Below, piece after piece: positions 11,460 through 25,935 of a DNA stretch of 64,000 nt. Positions within the stretch are counted from its first letter, which is position 1, and each line of letters starts with the position of its first letter. The notes under the pieces were generated by a model, which worked only from the letters and a program-made list of their open reading frames with translations, did not search any database and had not been told where the DNA came from. Both the position numbers and the translations under genes were made by a program. The DNA comes from Strigops habroptila (taxonomy: Eukaryota; Chordata; Aves; Psittaciformes; Psittacidae): assembly GCF_004027225.2 (NCBI RefSeq), contig NC_044301.2:21218642-21282641 (forward strand), in the 5' to 3' direction.

Positions 11460-12196
11460 CTACAAGCCAGCGACTTTGCTGTGCTGAAGTGGCTGGTGCT
11501 GCTGCTGGAGGAGCTCTCCCACACCTACCCTGAGCCCCTCATCCAGGAGCTGGCTTCAGACCTGCACATCACCATCTGCACCCATGGGGCCTTCTCCCCT
11601 GGGACAGTGGGAGCTGTTGCTGACAGCGTGCTGGGGGAAGAAGACAGGGATGGGAGTGCAGAGCCCTGCCAGCGTTCCCGGTGGAGCCCCAAGCCCAGGG
11701 GGTGGCTGGGCACTGCCACGGCACAGCCACAGCAGCCCTTCAGCTCCTAGGGAGAGGAGCAAGGAGCAGAGCATGTGCCATGAGCCTGGCACCACCAGTC
11801 CTGCTCTAGCCCCATGTGCCGATGGCCAGGCCCTGGCTGGGCTCCAGGAGCTCCTGGTGTCAGCCTACAACCCGCAGCCCCCGAACCGGGCAGCCTCCCT
11901 GCACTGCCTCACCAGCCTCATCACACAGTGCATCACACAGGCACTGCGGCTTCAGGTGAAACTCCTGCAGGTACCAGGCTCCCACTGGGGTCCCCATCCT
12001 GTGCTGCGGTGCAGAGCCAGGGCTAGGGATGGTCCCTATTAGCTGAGCCCTCTGTGCCATCACCAATGGCTGAAGGTGTCAGGCAAGAGGGACCAGGGCC
12101 GTGGGGCCGCTGCTGACGGCGGTCCCCTCTCCTTGCAGGTGTTCCTGGAGAATGTGCAGCACGAAGACACCTTCATCTACCTCTCAGCTATCCAAG

Positions 12197-14524
<2,328 letters not shown>

Positions 14525-14715
14525 TGAAGGTGAGAACCAGCTCCCACAGCCCTGCTTGCCAGTGAGCAGGAGCAGTGCCACTGTGGCCGGTGCTGGCAGT
14601 GGGGCGGGTCTGGTCCCAACATGGCGGGTGCAGGCGGCTGAGGAGTGAAGAGGCGGTTGGGGGGGGGGCGCGGGGAGCTGGGCCTGGTGCCACGGGGACG
14701 GCCCTGCTGCAGGCC

Positions 14716-14844
14716 ATGGCAGTGGTGACGGCAGGGGTGGGCTCCAACTGAGGCCTTATCATGAACGTGGTGAACAGCATCATGGGGGTGAGCATGCTCA
14801 CCATGCCCTTCTGCTTCCAACAGTGCAGCATTGTCCTGGGAGCT
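14716..14844 (+). pseudogene. SLC38A10-like first-exon relic in a TANGO6 intron
   Basis: The frame from ATG 14716 reads to ..GSN, meets TGA at 14749-14751, and continues [19 protein letters not shown] then [12 protein letters not shown]. It closely resembles the N-terminus and first transmembrane helix of SLC38A10, a sodium-coupled amino-acid transporter relative. There the stop position is Trp (TGG to TGA). Several Met residues replace Thr or Val, as G-to-A or C-to-T changes would produce. GC-rich sequence upstream (14590-14715) resembles a 5' UTR. No downstream SLC38A10 exons are seen. SLC38A10 does not belong to this syntenic block, so this is a stray fragment. Confidence 0.7.
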
Positions 14845-16462
14845 CACCTGCCAGTAGCCCACCATCCCCTCGGCTGGCAGCACTGGGTTCAGAGGCTGCT
14901 GGGAAGCACCTGAACACTCACTTGTCTTATTCCCAGCAGAAGCCAGGCCAGCAAGAGCACGCAGCCAGAGCTCTCCATGGCTGGAGAAGGTGGCAGCCAC
15001 TGTCCCTGCTGCCAGGGCAGCCAGGCAAGGGTCCCCTGTCACCAGCCAGGTGCTTTGTTCCCCAGTTGGCCATGGCAGAGCCGACCTCCTCCTGCAGAGC
15101 CCAGACCACCCAAGCCCCTGGGGCCTGTGCTGTGTGCTGGCTGCCTGGCTTGCCAGAGCTCTCCTCTGGGGCGCAGTCACCACAGCAGTGTCCCCTGGCT
15201 GTGGTGGCATTCCTGAGCAATGCTGGCTGCAGGCATCCCACTAGGGCCAGTGCTTCTTGGGCCAGGTTGTGCTGCTCCCCTGCCCTGCTGCCAGGATGGG
15301 GACAGGGCATCCTGAAGCCAGCAATCCCATCATCTCCTGGTGGAGCTCCAGCGAGCAGTGTGAGCGTCAGCAAAGCCTCTTGATCTCTAAAGGCCCCTGG
15401 GAGATGTCTGTCTGTCCAGCCCTTGCCTCGCCTGGCACTACACTGTGCTGGGTTTCCCTTGGCAGCTGCCAATGGCAGGGCTGGCAGTGGGATGGTGGCA
15501 TGGCCTCCACTGTGTCTCTTCCCTCTCTCCACGGTGCCTCTGTCACAGGCAGTAGCTCCGGCACGTCCTGGCTCACCTGCATATTTATAGAGCAAATCAC
15601 ACAAAGTTGGCTTTGTTGCAAATCTTCAGGATTTAAGAGCGAGGACTTATCCAGCGCTTCCAGAAATGCTCTGCTCCATGCAGCTTGGAGCTCTCCTCCT
15701 GCTGCCTGGGGACCACTGTGTCTCCCTCCTGCCTCATCCCTGTCCCTATCCCTGCCTGCCATCCCACTGGAGCGGCTTTTTCCCACCTGGGAGGGGATTT
15801 TACAGCAGGCACCTATTGCCTGGCAAATGACTGAAGCACATGCAGTCCCATCCAAGCATTCAGTGCCATTCCTCTGCCTCCAGCAACATGGGGGTGGGCA
15901 CTGCATGAGGGTTCATGGAGACCTTGCACCGACCCAATTAGTTTTTGCTGCAAACCCATTAAATCTGCTCCGGGTGCACCACAGCAGACCTTTTCCCTTC
16001 TCTGTCAGGGAGCATGTGCCTGGCTTGCTGCAGGAAGGGAAGTGATTCATGCTCTTTCTGTGGCTGTCTGGTGGTGTGCTTTGGAGGAGCTTGGATCATC
16101 CATCACTGCTTGGACTGATTTGTGAGGTGCAAGCACTGAGCAGGCTGCATTCCCCTGCATTCCCAAGCAAGTGTGGCCATCCTTGGCATCACAGTGCTGC
16201 CCCGAGCTCTCCCACCCTGTGCCATGCAGGAGCCGTCCCTGCCCCTCTGAGCGCATAGTCCTTTAGTGACAGGGAGGGCCATGTAGGAAGAGTGAAGCTA
16301 CGATGGGATGGTCCTGCAGAAGGACCCAGTTTGCCTGTTCCTGCCCAGCTCTTGGCCATCACATGCAGTGTTTTCCCTCCTTGCACATAGCTGGAGGCTG
16401 TCAGTGTACCGGTGGTGCAGGGGCTGGCCAGTCCCCAGCCCCTCACAGCAGCAGCCCTGAGC
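14845..16462. other. TANGO6 intronic DNA, no gene seen
   Basis: Overlapping GC-rich open frames of 180-262 codons lie on both strands, including 15257-16045 (+). They have low-complexity composition and no motif, so they look like chance frames in GC-rich intron. Confidence 0.45.
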
Positions 16463-16697
16463 AAGTCCCTCTCCAGCATCCTCGTAGGCCCCCTTCAGAT
16501 ACTGGAAGGCTGCTATGAGGTCTCCACACAGCCTTCTCTTCTCCAGGCTGAACAGCCCCAATTCTCTCAGCCTGTCTTTGTATGAGAGGTGCTCCAGCCC
16601 TCTTATCCTCGTGGCCCTCCTCTGGACTCATTCCAACAGCTCCATGTCCTTCTTATGTTAGGGACACCAGAACTGTACACAGTACTCCAAGTGGGGT
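16463..16697 (-). mobile_element. CR1 LINE fragment
   Basis: The reverse complement matches the middle of the CR1 3' region (ACTTGGAGTACTGTGTACAG ... TTCAGCCTGGAGAAGAGAAG). Both ends are truncated, and it is about 235 bp long. Confidence 0.9.
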
Positions 16698-17276
16698 CAA
16701 GGAGTATCCAGAGCTCGGGAGAGCCAGGAAACCACCAAGCTCACAGGGTGGGAGCTGTGCCCATGCCATGGGGCTACGCAGCCACCAGCCATCCATCTCA
16801 CACAGGAGGACCATGTGCCGGGGTGATTGTGCATGCCGGTCATGGGCTCTGTGCGCCAACCTCTAATTAGGCGGCTCACACATCTGCAGGGCCTCCATAT
16901 GCTAATTTGGGTGGGGGGTTGTGCAGCTGAATTATGTGAGAACTTGGGTTTCACAGGTCCTTTCTGTGGCCTGTATCTGGGGTCACCTCTGAATGGCACT
17001 GCAGGAGCCAGGGGGACAGGGGATGTGCCAGGCAGCCCCACACAAAGGTTTTTGCCATGGGGTCTGTCTGGGTTTGCCGGTGCCCCGGGGGTCTCTGCTA
17101 AGGCTCTGTCCATGCCTTGCAGAGAGCTGCACCAGGGTCCCCGCACTGGGCACAAGCCATGCTCCAGATGTTGCATCCAGCTGTTTGGTGGTGCTGCAAG
17201 GAGCAAGGAGCAATCTAGTTGCTCCCACTGGAGGGGAGCAGGCAGGAAGGGGCTGTGGGTTTTTCCTTGCCTGTGA

Positions 17277-17501
<225 letters not shown>

Positions 17502-17858
17502 TAATGAGGGTGGTTTGTTAGTGGATGGCAGAGATGGTGAATGCTCGTTGCTGGGGACACAACAGCTTGGGGGTTTCCGTAAAGGACATGGGTGATAGTT
17601 CCTGATATTGCAGGGTATAAAAGTCCTTGGACCTGCAGCAAACCCTCAGGAAATTCTAGACCTGATTTTTAGGGCTAAAAGCTCTATAATCAGCTTTAGA
17701 TGTAGTTTGTGCAGGGAAGAGAGAGCCCAAGGAAAGCCCGCAGTGCTGCTCCACCCATGGCAGTCTGCAGGAGGAGACCTGGGGGCACAATTATTACCTG
17801 CCAGAGGCAACTCCTTCTGCTTAATGAGAGTCACCCTTCCCGTTATCAGCATCAACAC

Positions 17859-18475
17859 TGTTGTGGTTTAAACCCAGCCAGTAACTCAGAACCATGCAGC
17901 CACTTGCTCACTCTCTCTGGCTTCTTCCCTACCCCCTGCTCCTGGAGGGATGGGGAGGAGAATCAAAACAATGTAAATCCCACAAGTTAAGATAAGAACA
18001 GTCCAATAACTAAGGTACCATACAAAACCACTACTACTACCACCAATAATAATAATGATAAGGGAAATAACAAGGGGAGAGAATATAAAAATAAAAGGGG
18101 AAAAGGAAAACAGCACAAGTGATGCACAATGCAATTGCTCACCACCCGCTGACCAATACCCAGCCTGACCCGAGCAGTGATCTAGGCCTTCTGGGTGACT
18201 CCCCCCAGTTTTATACCGGGCATGACATGCTGTGGTGTGGAATACCCCTTTGGCTAGTTTGGGTCAGGTGTCCTGTCTCTGCTTCCTCCCGGCTTCCCGT
18301 GCCCCTCCTCACTGGCAGAGCATGAGACTGAAAAAGTCCTTGATTGGGCTAAGCATTACTTAGCAACAACTAAAACATTGGTGTGTTATCAGCATTGTTC
18401 CCAGGCTAAAGCCAAAACACAGCACTGCACCAGCTACTAAGGAGAAAAATAACTGTTACAGCTAAACCCAGGACA
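17859..18475 (-). mobile_element. Solo ERVL LTR with target-site duplication
   Basis: This complete LTR lies in reverse orientation, from TGTTGTGGTTTAAACCC (its 3' end) to AACCCAGGACA (its 5' end). It is flanked by AACAC (17854-17858) and AACAT (18476-18480), a 5-bp target-site duplication with one mismatch. It sits in a TANGO6 intron and is the product of LTR-LTR recombination. Confidence 0.93.
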
Positions 18476-19894
18476 AACATGCAGCTGATGGCTGACAGGG
18501 TGAGATGTGGCTGCTAGAGCCACCGGAGCTGTGATCCTGGTGGGATGAGCCCTGCTTTTGGGGGATCTTCTCCTCAGAGGGCTGGGGGGGGCCTTGCTGG
18601 GAGTTGCCAGCATCATGGTCTGGCAGCCCTCAATCTGCCAGGAGCCTAAGCTTCAGCCCATGGTGCCTCCTGGAGCAGGAAGGGAGGTCAGGAGACATCA
18701 GGGATGCAGTACTCTAGGGTTCTTTACCCACTCCCTGCTCACAGCCACTCAGCATTGGTGGGGTACCAGCAGTTTGACAGGATGCTAACATGCCACATGC
18801 TGCTATTTTTGGAAGGCTCAAGCTCTGCTAATTCTCCCAGCTGTTACTGCTGGGGTTTAATCAGATTACTTTGCCTGCTTTTTATAAAGGCAGCTGTGTG
18901 GAAAGAGAGGGAGGGCTGCTTGGTGTCCTGTGCCATGCAAAAAGCAAACCCCCCCCAGTTGGGTGCTGGCAGGGGAATGCACAGCTGGGTGCAGGGGTCC
19001 CATCCTCATCTTCACCCGGCTGCTCTGCTGGGTCCCCCTGCATTCCCCTGGCCTTGCTGATGGCTCCCCCGCCCTGTCCCCACAGGTCACCTCCTGCATG
19101 ACAGCCATAACCAAGATGGACCCTGAGGCGGAGGTGTGAAGAGCCGCTGTGCATGCGGTGGTGGTGGCGCTGCTGCGGGGACTCAGTGAGAAGGCCAGTG
19201 AGGTGGGTCACCTCCCCTCTTCTCCCTGGGGCCAGGCAGCCTCCACCAGGTTCCTGGGCATCCCTGAGCATCCTCCTTGGGTATGTCTCCTGCCCTGTGG
19301 AGGCTGCAGGGCTCATTCCCAGGCAGCTTCCAGGGAAAGTCCCATGGAACCAGGACCTCCAGCTGGTGCCTCCCCCACTGAAAGGACCCTCAGCACCGGA
19401 TCCTTCCCAGGGTAGAGGGGAATTTGTGGGTGTATCCCTCTGAGCTGCTTGGTAGTGCCATGCCATGCCATGGGTAGTGCCAACTCTTGGGAGCCATGGG
19501 AGTTGTTCATCACTGATTCGACTTGGTAATGCCCAGTTTTTCTGTGGGCTGTGGCCTCCTTTGCTGTTTCCCAGCAAGGAGCATGTTGGGACTGAACTCC
19601 CATGGAGGAAATGGCCGATTCCCCATGGGAATCCCCACAGCCAGGATCTTGGCTTCCCCTCACGCCCCCATGCTGGAGGGATGCCGCAATGCGCTGCTGC
19701 TGGACTGAGCTGCTGGTGTGTGGGGAAACTGAGTCACTGCCCAAGGCAGTGTGGTAGTGGTAGGGGTGGTGCCGCCGTGTCCCAGCACTGGCAGCATCAG
19801 TGGAAGGGGCAGCACCATACCTGCCGGGGCACGCCAAGGGTTGCTTGTGGGTTGTTGCAGGTGCGGTTGAGATGCTGGTCAGAGCTGAGGCTTC

Positions 19895-20845
<951 letters not shown>

Positions 20846-20848
20846 TAG

Positions 20849-23730
20849 CGGGGCTGGGGCTGCAGAAATGAACTCTTCCTGCTCTGGCGTTGGGGCCAAG
20901 TAGCTCTCCAAGGGAAGGGGTTCGCTGTGCCCTTGGGACACCACTGTCGGGTGTGAGCTGGGAAGGAAACCACAGCCTGGGGAAGGTGGGCAGCTGCCCC
21001 TGGGCTCCCCATGGCTGGGACAGTGTGGACTCACTGGGATGGGGTGCGAGATTAAACGGAGACATGCTCAGCCCTGTGCCCATGACGTCTTTGGGATCTG
21101 CACGAAGCTCCTGGGTGCCATTGTGGCCATGTCCCGGCTCTTGTGTGCTTGGGGTGGTGGCAGCGGCCCTGGAAAGCCCCTGGGTCCCGAAGAAGGGTGG
21201 GAATCAGCCAAGGGTGCTGGGAGGTGGGGGGCTACTGCCACACAGCCCTGCCTGGCCCTCCCTGGCGCTGCGCTCATGCCATGAGGGTGCTGGAGGGTCC
21301 TGGGACTGCCAGGTTGCCAGCAGTGCCTGCACACTTGCACGCTCACTACCAGGTGCCCACCAGCATGGAGGGAGCTGTTCTGGGTGCCAGCCCCAGGCAA
21401 GGGACAGGGATGATCCCTGGAGGCAACAGCTGAGCCAGTTTCTACCTTGTGACTTTAGCCAAATCTGAGTGATTTTCCCAGGGGAGCAGATGGAAATGGA
21501 GCCGGTGTTGCTGAGCACCTGCCCTGCCAGCACAGTGGGGCCACGGTGCTGGGAGTGGGGCTGCACTGGGGAATCCCTCTGTGATGCCTGTGGGGAAGGC
21601 CCTGCTGTGGCACTGCCCACCCTGCACCCGTTCCTGGGGTTTCCCTTACCGTGGGGTCTTAGGATGGGGCCCTTCCACTGCGGCACCAGAAGCCCCATCC
21701 ATGCCAGGGCTGCCATGTGTGCTGGGAGCAGGGCCGGGGGCTGCAGAACCCTGCAGGGCGCCTGGCTAGGACCACCTGTGTGCTCAGGGACATCCCAATA
21801 TCGGTGTCACCCATCTCCCACCAGCCAGGGCAGCCCCCATGGGTGCTGCAGTACTATGGGCCCCACTCCTGCACTGGGAGCTGCTGTGAACCCACCAGGT
21901 GGGGGGAGCAGGGCTGGGGATGGGGGTGCTGTGGGGTCACACAGAGCCCTCGGGGACCCAGCCCAGAGCCCCCCTCACACCAGTCAGCCCCCAGCCCCGC
22001 TCAGCCCCAGGTACCTGTTTCCCGGCTGCCCCATGCCATGTGGTGCCAGATGGTGTGAGGGGCCCAGCATCCCCTTCCCTGCAAGGTTGGGGGTGCCAGG
22101 CTGTGCCCCAGTGAAGCCACCTGCGCCGGGCCCACACCTCGCTGTGCTGTGCCACTCGGCTGGGTGTTCATGGGCAGCAGGAGTGCATTGTCCTCATCGG
22201 AGAGCAGCTGCAGCCGAGCACTCCTTGCTCTCACTGCCGCCAGCCTGCACCAGTGCTGGTGCTGCACACACTGGGATGCTGCCACACTGGCTGAACCTCC
22301 CCAGGGCCTACTGCAAGCAGCAGAGGATGAATTTTGAATTAAAAGTCTCTTGATGCTGCTGGCTGGGTGCTGGCCGTCCATCCTGCCACAGGGAACAAGG
22401 GGGTGGCTGTGCTGGAGGAGGAGGGAGTTGGGTTTCCACCTTGGGCAGTGCTCCTGCAGCCAGCTGGCAGTGGAGAGAGCCACCTGGCAGCCACGGGCGT
22501 GGCGAAAGGTAAGGGGCAACCTTGGGGCTGGGACCCTGCCCAGGGGCACAAGAAGGGCTGCGGGGTGGGGACACACTGCCCCTGTCCTGTTCCCCTCCCT
22601 GCCTGCAGCCACGGGGACCCTACTTACACCTGGCAGCAATGGCACAGGCACCACCATGCCAGGTCTGATGCCACCACACTGGGTTTTGCACCTCCATGTC
22701 CCACTGCTGCTGGACTCAGACCGGGCATGTGGGAGCCCTGCTGGTGATGCCGAGGGTCCCAGTGCATCCCTGCCCCATCCCTGCCATCCACAGGCTCACC
22801 AGTTCCTCACCACCCACTCTGGGCACTGCTCAGCACCTACAGTGGGGAATTGCCAGTCAGCATCACAGTGGTGCTGGGGGTTCCAGCCGAGGGAGACCCA
22901 TGTGACCAGGGTGCTCCTGCTGGAGGGATCCTCTTCCCCAGCCCCCGGAGGGAAGGTCCAGGCCTAATCCCAGCATCACCTCGCACCCAGCTCCCAGCCT
23001 ATATCAGGGTGAGGAACCCAAAAGTGCTGGATCTCATCCCAAAGCTGAGGCTGCAGCTCCTCTGGGCTCTGCATAGTCCCCTCCCAGGGCTGGTTGTCCC
23101 CTGCCATCAGCCCAGCGTGGGGACATTGTGTGTGACCAGCACAGGGCTGCTGTCCCCGGGGTGACCCTGGTCCTGCCCTGGGACCCACTGGCCATGGGGA
23201 CAGGGTGACATGGTGTTGGGCAGGCCCTGGGCATCCCCAGGGGGCTCATAGCCTTGCGGGGACACCAGGGCATGGAGAGGTGACATGCAGGTTACACGTG
23301 GGGCCCCGAGAGTGGGGCAGGGGGACAGAGTGGCCCGGGTGGACCCTGAGGTATCCCCGGGTGCCTAGCGCTGCTCAGATGAGGAGCTGTGGCCAGTCCC
23401 CGGCCTGTGGTGCTGTGCTGGTGCCCGTGATGGCAGTGCCGGTCATCACTCCCGCAGTACAGGACTGGGGCTAGTGCCAGGTGCTGCTGGTGCCGGGAGG
23501 GTCCCCGTGGTTTTCGGGTGGTGCTGGTGCCGGGGGTGGTGCTAGTGGTACTGGTGCTGGGCGGACCCCCTGCGGGCTGTGGGCGGTGCCGGCCATGCCA
23601 CGGTATAAAGGGGCTCCCTCCGCGCTACAAAATCAGCCACGGCAGTACTGGGAGCATTGAGCCGGTACTGGAGGCTGGGGGGCCTGGGGGGCCTGCCCCT
23701 CCCACGCCTGCCCGCGCCCCCAACCCCACC
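20849..23730. other. TANGO6-HAS3 intergenic region, no gene recognised
   Basis: Apart from an ATTAAA at 21051 that may end the TANGO6 transcript, I see no exon. The upstream HAS3 exons (N-terminal membrane helices and most of the glycosyltransferase domain) were looked for and not found. Confidence 0.5.
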
Positions 23731-23732
23731 CA

Positions 23733-24148
23733 GCTTTGGGGATGACCAGCACCTCACCAACTGCATGCTCAGCCTGGGCTACCAGACCAAGTACACGGCT
23801 TGCTCCAAGTGCCTGATAGAGACTCCCACCTGCTACCTGCACTGACTCAACCAGCAGACCTGCTGGAGCAAGTCCTACTTCCGCAAGTGGCTCTACAATG
23901 CCCTGTGGTTCCACAAGCATCACCTTCGGATGACCTACGTGTCAATGGTGACTGGCTTTTTCCCCTTCTTATGCATCAATGCCGTCATCCAGCTCTTCTT
24001 CAGTGACACCGAGGTGGCCTTCCTTGTCTCGGGTGCCATCCTTTGTGTCTGCTACTGGGTGGCCCTGTTAGCCCTCTTCATAGCCATTGTCATGCAGCAC
24101 TGTGGCAAGTGGCAGGAGCAGTGCGGGCTGGCCTTCACTGGGGTCTGA
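23733..24148 (+). pseudogene. HAS3: HAS3 (hyaluronan synthase 3) pseudogene fragment
   Basis: Hyaluronan synthases are membrane enzymes that polymerise UDP-GlcUA and UDP-GlcNAc. The frame begins at [16 protein letters not shown], the GDD region of the catalytic domain. It has an in-frame TGA at 23843-23845 where the family has Trp, then QQTCW where the catalytic QxxRW motif is expected. It continues through YNALWFHKHH and a TM segment. Near 24000 it jumps in frame to the extreme C-terminus (EVAFLVSGAIL...CGLAF). That implies loss of about 80 codons covering the last-but-one membrane helices. All upstream exons are absent. Many Arg positions of the family are Cys, Gln or His here. The C-terminal sequence fits HAS3 better than HAS1 or HAS2. 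Confidence 0.87.
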
Positions 24149-24944
24149 CCACGGTGGGGTGCTGGGCAGCGCTGAGCATGCCCGCTGCAGCATTTCTGAT
24201 CAAGTCTTGCTATATTTTTTGTTTTAGTGTTTCTTCATATTTTCATTTTTCTGTACGAAAGCTGGCTGCTGGCTGGGGAGAGGCCAAGCTGGTGCTGCCT
24301 GGCATTGGGCTGGGCACAGCCTTGGTGCTGTGGGGGTAACAGCGGTATCCCCCCACCAGTGCCATACCGAGCACCCTGGTGTGCTATGCAGAGTGCTTCT
24401 GGCCAGGCTCCCCCATCCCAGTGTCCTCCTTCCTTTGGTGTTTTCTACAGGGACTTCATGGTCCCACCTCCACGGTGCTATGGCAAAAAGGCCCTACGTG
24501 GCACCATGTGCCGGCACAGCTGGCTGGTGCTGCCTCTGCCCCACGGCTGTTGTATGTGCAGGCACATACCCATGGGAGCCCCCCTTGGCTCCCTTCAGTC
24601 CCTTTTGGGGGCTCTGGCTATCCCAGGGAGGCAGCACCTCCCTTCAGCTTTGCCAAAGAGCCAAGGGGGGACCCCGGCATGTAGAAACTAGGGGCTGTGG
24701 CTTGGCCAGTGTCACCGCGGCCCCATTGTACCAACCCTGCTGCCTTCCCAGTGTCTTGTCTAGACAGTGGGGAGATGCTGGGCTTTGGGCTTGGACATGC
24801 AAAGGAGGGTAGGGAAGAGCTGGTTCTCAACCTCTCACCTTACCAGGGAATTCAGCAGGTGGTCTCCCCTGGGCCCTATTTTATTCAGGGCTTTAAAACC
24901 TTTCTACAACTGAGCTCTTGGTTTTGTTTAATTAAACACAAGGC

Positions 24945-25358
24945 TGCCCTGGGTTCAGCTATAGCAGTCATTTTTCTCCTTCTAAGTAGCTGGTGCAGTG
25001 CTGTGTTTTGACTTTCAGCCTGGGAACAACACTGATAACACCGATGTTTTTAGTTGTTGCTACGTAATGTTTACTCTGACCAAGGACTTTCTCAGTCTCA
25101 TGCTCTGCCAGGGAGGAGGGGAAGCCGGGAGGAAGCAGAGACAGGACACCTGACCCAAACTAGCCAAAGGGGTATTCCATACCACGGCACGTCATGCCCA
25201 GCATCCAGTATATAAAGTGGGGGGAGTTACCCAGAAGGCCCAGATCACTGCTCAGGTCGGGCTGGGTATCGGTCGGCGGGTGGTGAGCAATTGTATCCTC
25301 TCCCCTTGTTATTTCCCTTATCATTATTGTTATTGGTGGTAGCAGTAGTGGTTTTGTT
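24945..25358 (+). mobile_element. ERVL LTR, 3'-truncated
   Basis: It is collinear with the LTR at 5858 from TGCCCTGGGTTCAGC through a TATA motif (cagtatataaag, 25206) to 'gcagtagtggttttgt', where it stops. The last ~150 bp of the LTR are missing. Confidence 0.9.
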
Positions 25359-25380
25359 TTGAAGTCTCCTAAAAAGCCTT

Positions 25381-25935
25381 TGTCATGGTTTAAACCCAGC
25401 TGGTAACTCAGAACCACACAGCCACTCGCTCACTCCCCCCCCCTTCCCCTCCCTGCTCCTGGAGGGGAAGGATGGGGAGGAGAATTGAAAGAATGCAAAT
25501 CCCACAGGTTGAGATAAGAACAGTCCAATAACTAAAGTATAATACAAAACTACTACTACTGCCAGCAATAATAATAACAATGATAAGGGAAATAACAAGG
25601 GGAGAGAATATAAAACTAAAAGGGGAAAAGGAAAAGAAAACAATAAACACAAGTGATGCACAATACAATTGCTCACCAACTGCCAACCGCTACCCAGCCC
25701 AACCCGAGCAGTGATCCTGATCTGGGTAACTCCCCCCCGTTTTATACTGGCAACTCCCCCCTCCTCCCTGGCAGAGCATGAGACTGAGAAAGTCCTTGGT
25801 CGGAGTAAACATTACTTAGCAACAACTAAAAACATCGGCGTTATCAGCTTTGTTCCCAGGCTGAAAGTCAAAACCACAGCACTGCACCAGCTACTAAGAA
25901 GGAGAAAAATGACTGCTGTAGCTGAACCCAGGACA
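25381..25935 (-). mobile_element. ERVL LTR in inverted orientation
   Basis: This LTR runs from TGTCATGGTTTAAACCC to AACCCAGGACA in reverse, with an internal deletion around 25740-25755. It lies 22 bp from the forward LTR at 24945-25358, forming a large inverted repeat. Confidence 0.9.

Noticed and set aside
15257-16045. 262-codon open frame on the plus strand
   Set aside because: It is rich in Ser, Pro, Trp and Cys, with overlapping equally long frames on the other strand. It has no domain and lies in a TANGO6 intron.
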